Source: Caldilineaceae bacterium
GTDB lineage: Bacteria; Chloroflexota; Anaerolineae; Caldilineales; Caldilineaceae
Assembly: GCA_024643705.1 (NCBI GenBank)
Contig: JAHEML010000142.1
Coordinates: forward strand, 1-7,858
DNA: 7,858 nucleotides
Reading direction: 5' to 3'
Part shown: positions 5,670-7,858 of the stretch, in pieces
How the letters are laid out: every line of letters begins with the position of its first letter
Numbering within the stretch: position 1 is the first letter of the stretch
Made by a program: the position numbers and the translations under genes
Notes under the pieces: generated by a model
What the model was told of the DNA's origin: nothing
Database searches by the model: none
The model's input: only the letters and a program-made list of their open reading frames with translations

Positions 5670-6440
5670 ATGTCGATCCTCGACAAATTTAGCCTGAAGG
5701 GTCGTGTTGCATTGGTCACTGGCGGCAACCGGGGGCTGGGCCAGCAGATGGCCCTGGCTTTGGCCGAAGCCGGCGCCGATGTGGCTTTGACCAGCCGAGA
5801 CCAGGCCAGAGCCGACGAGGCCGCCGCCTCGATTGCCCAGGCCACCGGGCGCAGCGTGCGGGGCTATGCCTGTGATGTGAGTAGCACGGCAGAGACTGTT
5901 GGTGTCGTCCAACGGGTGATCGCTGAACTGGGCGGGCTGCATATTGTGATCAACAATGCAGGTATCAACATCCGCGGCCCGATTGACGAGTTGACCCCGG
6001 AAGAGTTTCGGCAGGTGTTGGATACGAATGTGGTCGGCGTCTGGAATGTCTGCCGGGCGGCGGCAGGCCACCTGAAGAGCCAGCAGTATGGCCGGGTTAT
6101 CAACATCGGCTCCACCCTTTCGGTGATTGCCCTGGCCGACCGCACCCCCTATACCAGCAGCAAAGGCGCTGTATTGCAGATGTCCCGCGCATTGGCCTTA
6201 GAATGGGCTCCCCATGGGATTACCGTCAATACCATGTTGCCCGGCCCCTTTGCCACCGAAATGAACCTACCCTTGATGAATGACCCAGAAAAATACAAGG
6301 AGTTTATTGCCAAAATCCCCTTGGGGCGTTGGGGGAATCTGGAAGAGATCGGTGGGCTGGCCGTCTTTCTCGCCAGCGACGCATCCAGTTTTATCACCGG
6401 GGCCGGGGTCACGATTGACGGCGGTTGGACAGTGCATTGA
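5670..6440 (+). CDS. SDR family NAD(P)-dependent oxidoreductase (classical short-chain dehydrogenase)
   Basis: Classical SDRs interconvert hydroxyl and keto groups on sugars, sugar acids, fatty acyls and steroids. The 256-residue length is typical. The cofactor motif TGGNRGLG is at 17-24, D69 in CDV contacts adenine, and NNAG is at 95-98. The catalytic tetrad is complete: N120, S148, Y161 and K165 (YTSSK). The end of strand 2 reads TSR (41-43), with Arg rather than Asp, which in this family favours NADP(H) over NAD(H). The tail ITGAGVTIDGGWTVH (242-256) is the usual SDR ending. The sequence is of the broad glucose/gluconate dehydrogenase-like type, but the substrate cannot be assigned. The start ATG is preceded by GAAAGGGG five bases upstream. 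It is divergent from the FAD oxidoreductase and followed after 254 bp by an ABC binding protein, fitting a sugar-derivative catabolic locus. Confidence 0.93.
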   Translation: MSILDKFSLKGRVALVTGGNRGLGQQMALALAEAGADVALTSRDQARADEAAASIAQATGRSVRGYACDVSSTAETVGVVQRVIAELGGLHIVINNAGINIRGPIDELTPEEFRQVLDTNVVGVWNVCRAAAGHLKSQQYGRVINIGSTLSVIALADRTPYTSSKGAVLQMSRALALEWAPHGITVNTMLPGPFATEMNLPLMNDPEKYKEFIAKIPLGRWGNLEEIGGLAVFLASDASSFITGAGVTIDGGWTVH

Positions 6441-6441
6441 A

Positions 6442-6471
6442 TTGACACATACATGAGTAAACGTTTATACT
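6442..6471 (+). promoter_or_regulatory. Near-consensus sigma70-type promoter for the solute-binding protein gene
   Basis: TTGACA (6442-6447, six of six), an 18-bp spacer, then TATACT (6466-6471, five of six). It begins one base after the SDR stop codon, so the binding-protein gene has its own promoter even though it lies in line with the SDR gene. The predicted start near 6478 leaves a leader of about 217 nt before the GTG at 6695. Confidence 0.7.
6458..6467. promoter_or_regulatory. Candidate LacI-family operator over the -10 box
   Basis: TAAACGTTTA is a perfect 10-bp palindrome with a central CG, the core typical of LacI/GalR-family operators. It covers the 3' half of the promoter spacer and the first two bases of the -10 box, a position where a bound protein would block RNA polymerase. 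The flanks outside the 10 bp are not symmetric, and no regulator gene is present in the window. Confidence 0.45.
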
Positions 6472-6683
6472 AGCGCCTACTCTGCCGGAGAACACGAAAT
6501 ACTCGCAAAAATCACTCGAATACAAGCCATTCGTAATAGCTGATAGTGGCGATATTGTTCCCCCCTCTTACCTTATCGCTCTTGTCGATTCTTGTATTGA
6601 TGGTGCAACTTCCCCGTTGACGGCCATCATAGCAACGTAAACATTCGTTCATACCCAGTATACCGAAGTATCAATCAAACTTT
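6472..6683 (+). other. Long A/T-richer leader with possible nested RNA structure
   Basis: There is no open frame with a ribosome site here. AATACAAG (6519-6526) is perfectly complementary to CTTGTATT (6591-6598), 64 nt apart, and inside it GCGATA (6549-6554) pairs with TATCGC (6574-6579). A smaller alternative hairpin, CGAAT/ATTCG (6517-6521/6529-6533), competes with the outer stem. I do not recognise a known riboswitch class. A second GTAAAC, as in the upstream palindrome, lies at 6637-6642. Confidence 0.35.
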
Positions 6684-6690
6684 AGGAGGA
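6684..6690 (+). promoter_or_regulatory. Ribosome binding site deciding the GTG start
   Basis: AGGAGGA ends four bases before GTG at 6695. This GTG begins a lysine- and arginine-containing signal peptide that leads directly to the lipobox, so it is the clear start. Confidence 0.8.
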
Positions 6691-6694
6691 AATC

Positions 6695-7858
6695 GTGCTG
6701 AAATACTCTCGATCAATCGTTCTTTTCGTGCTGCTTATCACAGCCGCACTGGTTCTAGCGGCCTGTCCGGCGGCTGCGCCAAGCAGCGATGCACCAGCGC
6801 AAGAGTCGGCCCAGGAAGCAGCCCCCGCGACAGAAGCCACCGAGGCCCCAGCTGCCGAAGCGGCACCGGCCGAGGCTGCCTCGGACAAGCAGATTATCTA
6901 CGCCCTCTACCAAGAGCCGGAGATTCTCAACCCCTTCATCGCCACCCAGACCGCTTCGGGTGAAGTCGCTGTCTTTGTGATCGAAGGGCTGTTGGGTGTT
7001 GACCCTGACGGCAACCGCTACCCGGTGCTGGCAAAAGAAGTACCCACCATCGTCAATGGGCTGGTCTCGGAAGACGGCATGACCGTGAAGTACAATCTGT
7101 TGGAGGATGTGCTCTGGTCGGATGGCGAGCCTTTCACCTGTGACGATGTCCTCTTCACCTACGAAGCAGTCATCGATCCCAACAGCGGCGCGGTGAGCAC
7201 CACTGGGTACGACAAAATCGAGAGCGTCACCTGCGACAGCGATTATGCCGTCACCATTCAATTCAGCGAATTCTATGCCCCCTACCTGGCGCTTTTCGGT
7301 GATGTGATGCCCCGCCATGCCACCGGCGAAACCGCGGACATGCAAAATTGGGAATACAACTGGAATCCCATTGGCACCGGCCCCTTCATGCAGAAAGAGT
7401 GGGAAAACGGCGATCACATCACACTGGTTGCCAGCCCCACCTACCGGGGCTACCCAGACAAGCCCATTGTCCATCAGATCATCATCCGCATTATCCCCAG
7501 CCGCGAAGTGGGCAAGGCCCTCATCACCTCTGGCGAAATCGACATTCTGTGGGATTTGACCGAAGCTGACGTGCCCGAGTTTGAATCCAACCCCAACGTG
7601 GTCGTCAACAAGAAATCCAGCCCCGGAACCGAGCGCCTGCTCATCAATCTGGCTGATCCGGCCCTGGATGCAACCGATGATCCAGCAGCCAATCCCCACC
7701 CCATCCTAGGTGATCTGCGTGTGCGTCAGGCCATTCAATTCGGCATCGACAAGCAATTCCTGGTGGACGAGCTTCTCTTTGGTGCAACCACGGTTGGTGT
7801 CAGCGAGTTGAGCATTGGCTGGGCCAAGTGTGACATCGAAACCGCCGTCTACGATCCC
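6695..7858 (+). CDS. ABC transporter substrate-binding lipoprotein, family 5 (SBP_bac_5), 3' end cut off
   Basis: Family 5 binding proteins capture peptides, nickel chelates or oligosaccharides and deliver them to an ABC permease. The visible 388 residues start with a lipoprotein signal peptide: MLKYSRS, a hydrophobic stretch to residue 21, then the lipobox LAAC with lipidated C24. A low-complexity Ala/Pro/Glu/Ser/Thr linker spans about 25-63. The domain follows: QIIYALYQEPEILNPF (66-81), VIEGLLGVDPDGN (95-107), EDVLWSDGEPFTCDDVLFTY (137-156, the family signature), NPIGTGPFM (224-232) and VRQAIQFGIDKQFLVDELLFG (343-363). About 150-200 residues are missing, the usual total being 550-600. C149 and C180 could form a disulfide outside the membrane (inference). 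It has its own strong promoter; permease and ATPase genes probably follow beyond the window. Whether the ligand is a peptide or a sugar derivative is undecided; the neighbouring enzymes favour the latter. Confidence 0.94.
   Translation, partial: MLKYSRSIVLFVLLITAALVLAACPAAAPSSDAPAQESAQEAAPATEATEAPAAEAAPAEAASDKQIIYALYQEPEILNPFIATQTASGEVAVFVIEGLLGVDPDGNRYPVLAKEVPTIVNGLVSEDGMTVKYNLLEDVLWSDGEPFTCDDVLFTYEAVIDPNSGAVSTTGYDKIESVTCDSDYAVTIQFSEFYAPYLALFGDVMPRHATGETADMQNWEYNWNPIGTGPFMQKEWENGDHITLVASPTYRGYPDKPIVHQIIIRIIPSREVGKALITSGEIDILWDLTEADVPEFESNPNVVVNKKSSPGTERLLINLADPALDATDDPAANPHPILGDLRVRQAIQFGIDKQFLVDELLFGATTVGVSELSIGWAKCDIETAVYDP

Noticed and set aside
6617..6645. TTGACG at 6617-6622 as a second -35 box for the binding-protein gene
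   Set aside because: At 17-bp spacing the -10 would be AACATT, only three of six matches; the promoter at 6442-6471 is far better.
6755..7699. 314-codon open frame on the - strand opposite the solute-binding protein gene
   Set aside because: The + strand frame has a ribosome site, lipobox and clear family 5 motifs over the same DNA. The antisense protein is Gly/Val/Asp-rich with no recognisable domain and is a by-product of codon bias.
1..7858. Defence, CRISPR, toxin-antitoxin, IS element, prophage, tRNA or rRNA
   Set aside because: Looked for on both strands: no repeat-spacer arrays, transposase or integrase motifs, restriction or nuclease domains, or tRNA-like cloverleaf with CCA end were recognised. 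The window looks like chromosomal metabolic DNA.

Overview
The window is a compact run of bacterial metabolic genes, with no sign of phage, IS elements, CRISPR, defence genes or RNA genes. The best guess for the host is a Chloroflexota bacterium (Caldilinea/Anaerolineae-like or SAR202-like). This is inference, resting on three things: the family 5 solute-binding lipoprotein with a long Ala/Pro/Glu linker after its lipidated Cys; a C-terminal beta-sandwich tail of the kind found on large membrane glycosyltransferases of that phylum; and a DUF5995-type protein. No marker gene settles it. Genes are fairly GC-rich, and the spacer before the last gene is visibly richer in A/T.

Layout: (1) 1-587, the 3' end of a gene on the + strand, probably the extracytoplasmic tail of a membrane protein. 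(2) 675-3295, a + strand cluster of three genes with good Shine-Dalgarno sites: a mandelate-racemase-type enolase superfamily enzyme, a NodB-fold deacetylase without a signal peptide, and a small SAM methyltransferase. (3) 3276-5421, a - strand pair: a FAD-dependent oxidoreductase followed 16 nt later by a DUF5995 protein, whose 3' end overlaps the methyltransferase tail-to-tail by 20 bp. (4) 5422-5669, a divergent intergenic region with an 11-bp tandem repeat, two possible promoters back to back, and a long inverted repeat in the SDR leader. (5) 5670-6440, a classical short-chain dehydrogenase/reductase. (6) 6441-6694, a 254-bp spacer with a near-consensus sigma70-type promoter, a palindrome resembling a LacI-family operator across its -10 box, and a long, possibly structured leader. 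(7) 6695-7858, a family 5 ABC solute-binding lipoprotein cut off by the window end.

Taken together, the parts (importer binding protein, NAD(P)-dependent dehydrogenase, FAD oxidoreductase, acid-sugar-dehydratase-like enolase, deacetylase) look like an uptake-and-catabolism locus for a sugar or sugar-acid derivative, possibly N-acylated. The individual families are well supported. The shared pathway and its substrate are inference. The most noteworthy items are the unassigned enolase/deacetylase/methyltransferase cluster, the pairing of DUF5995 with the FAD enzyme, and the regulatory architecture of the two intergenic regions.
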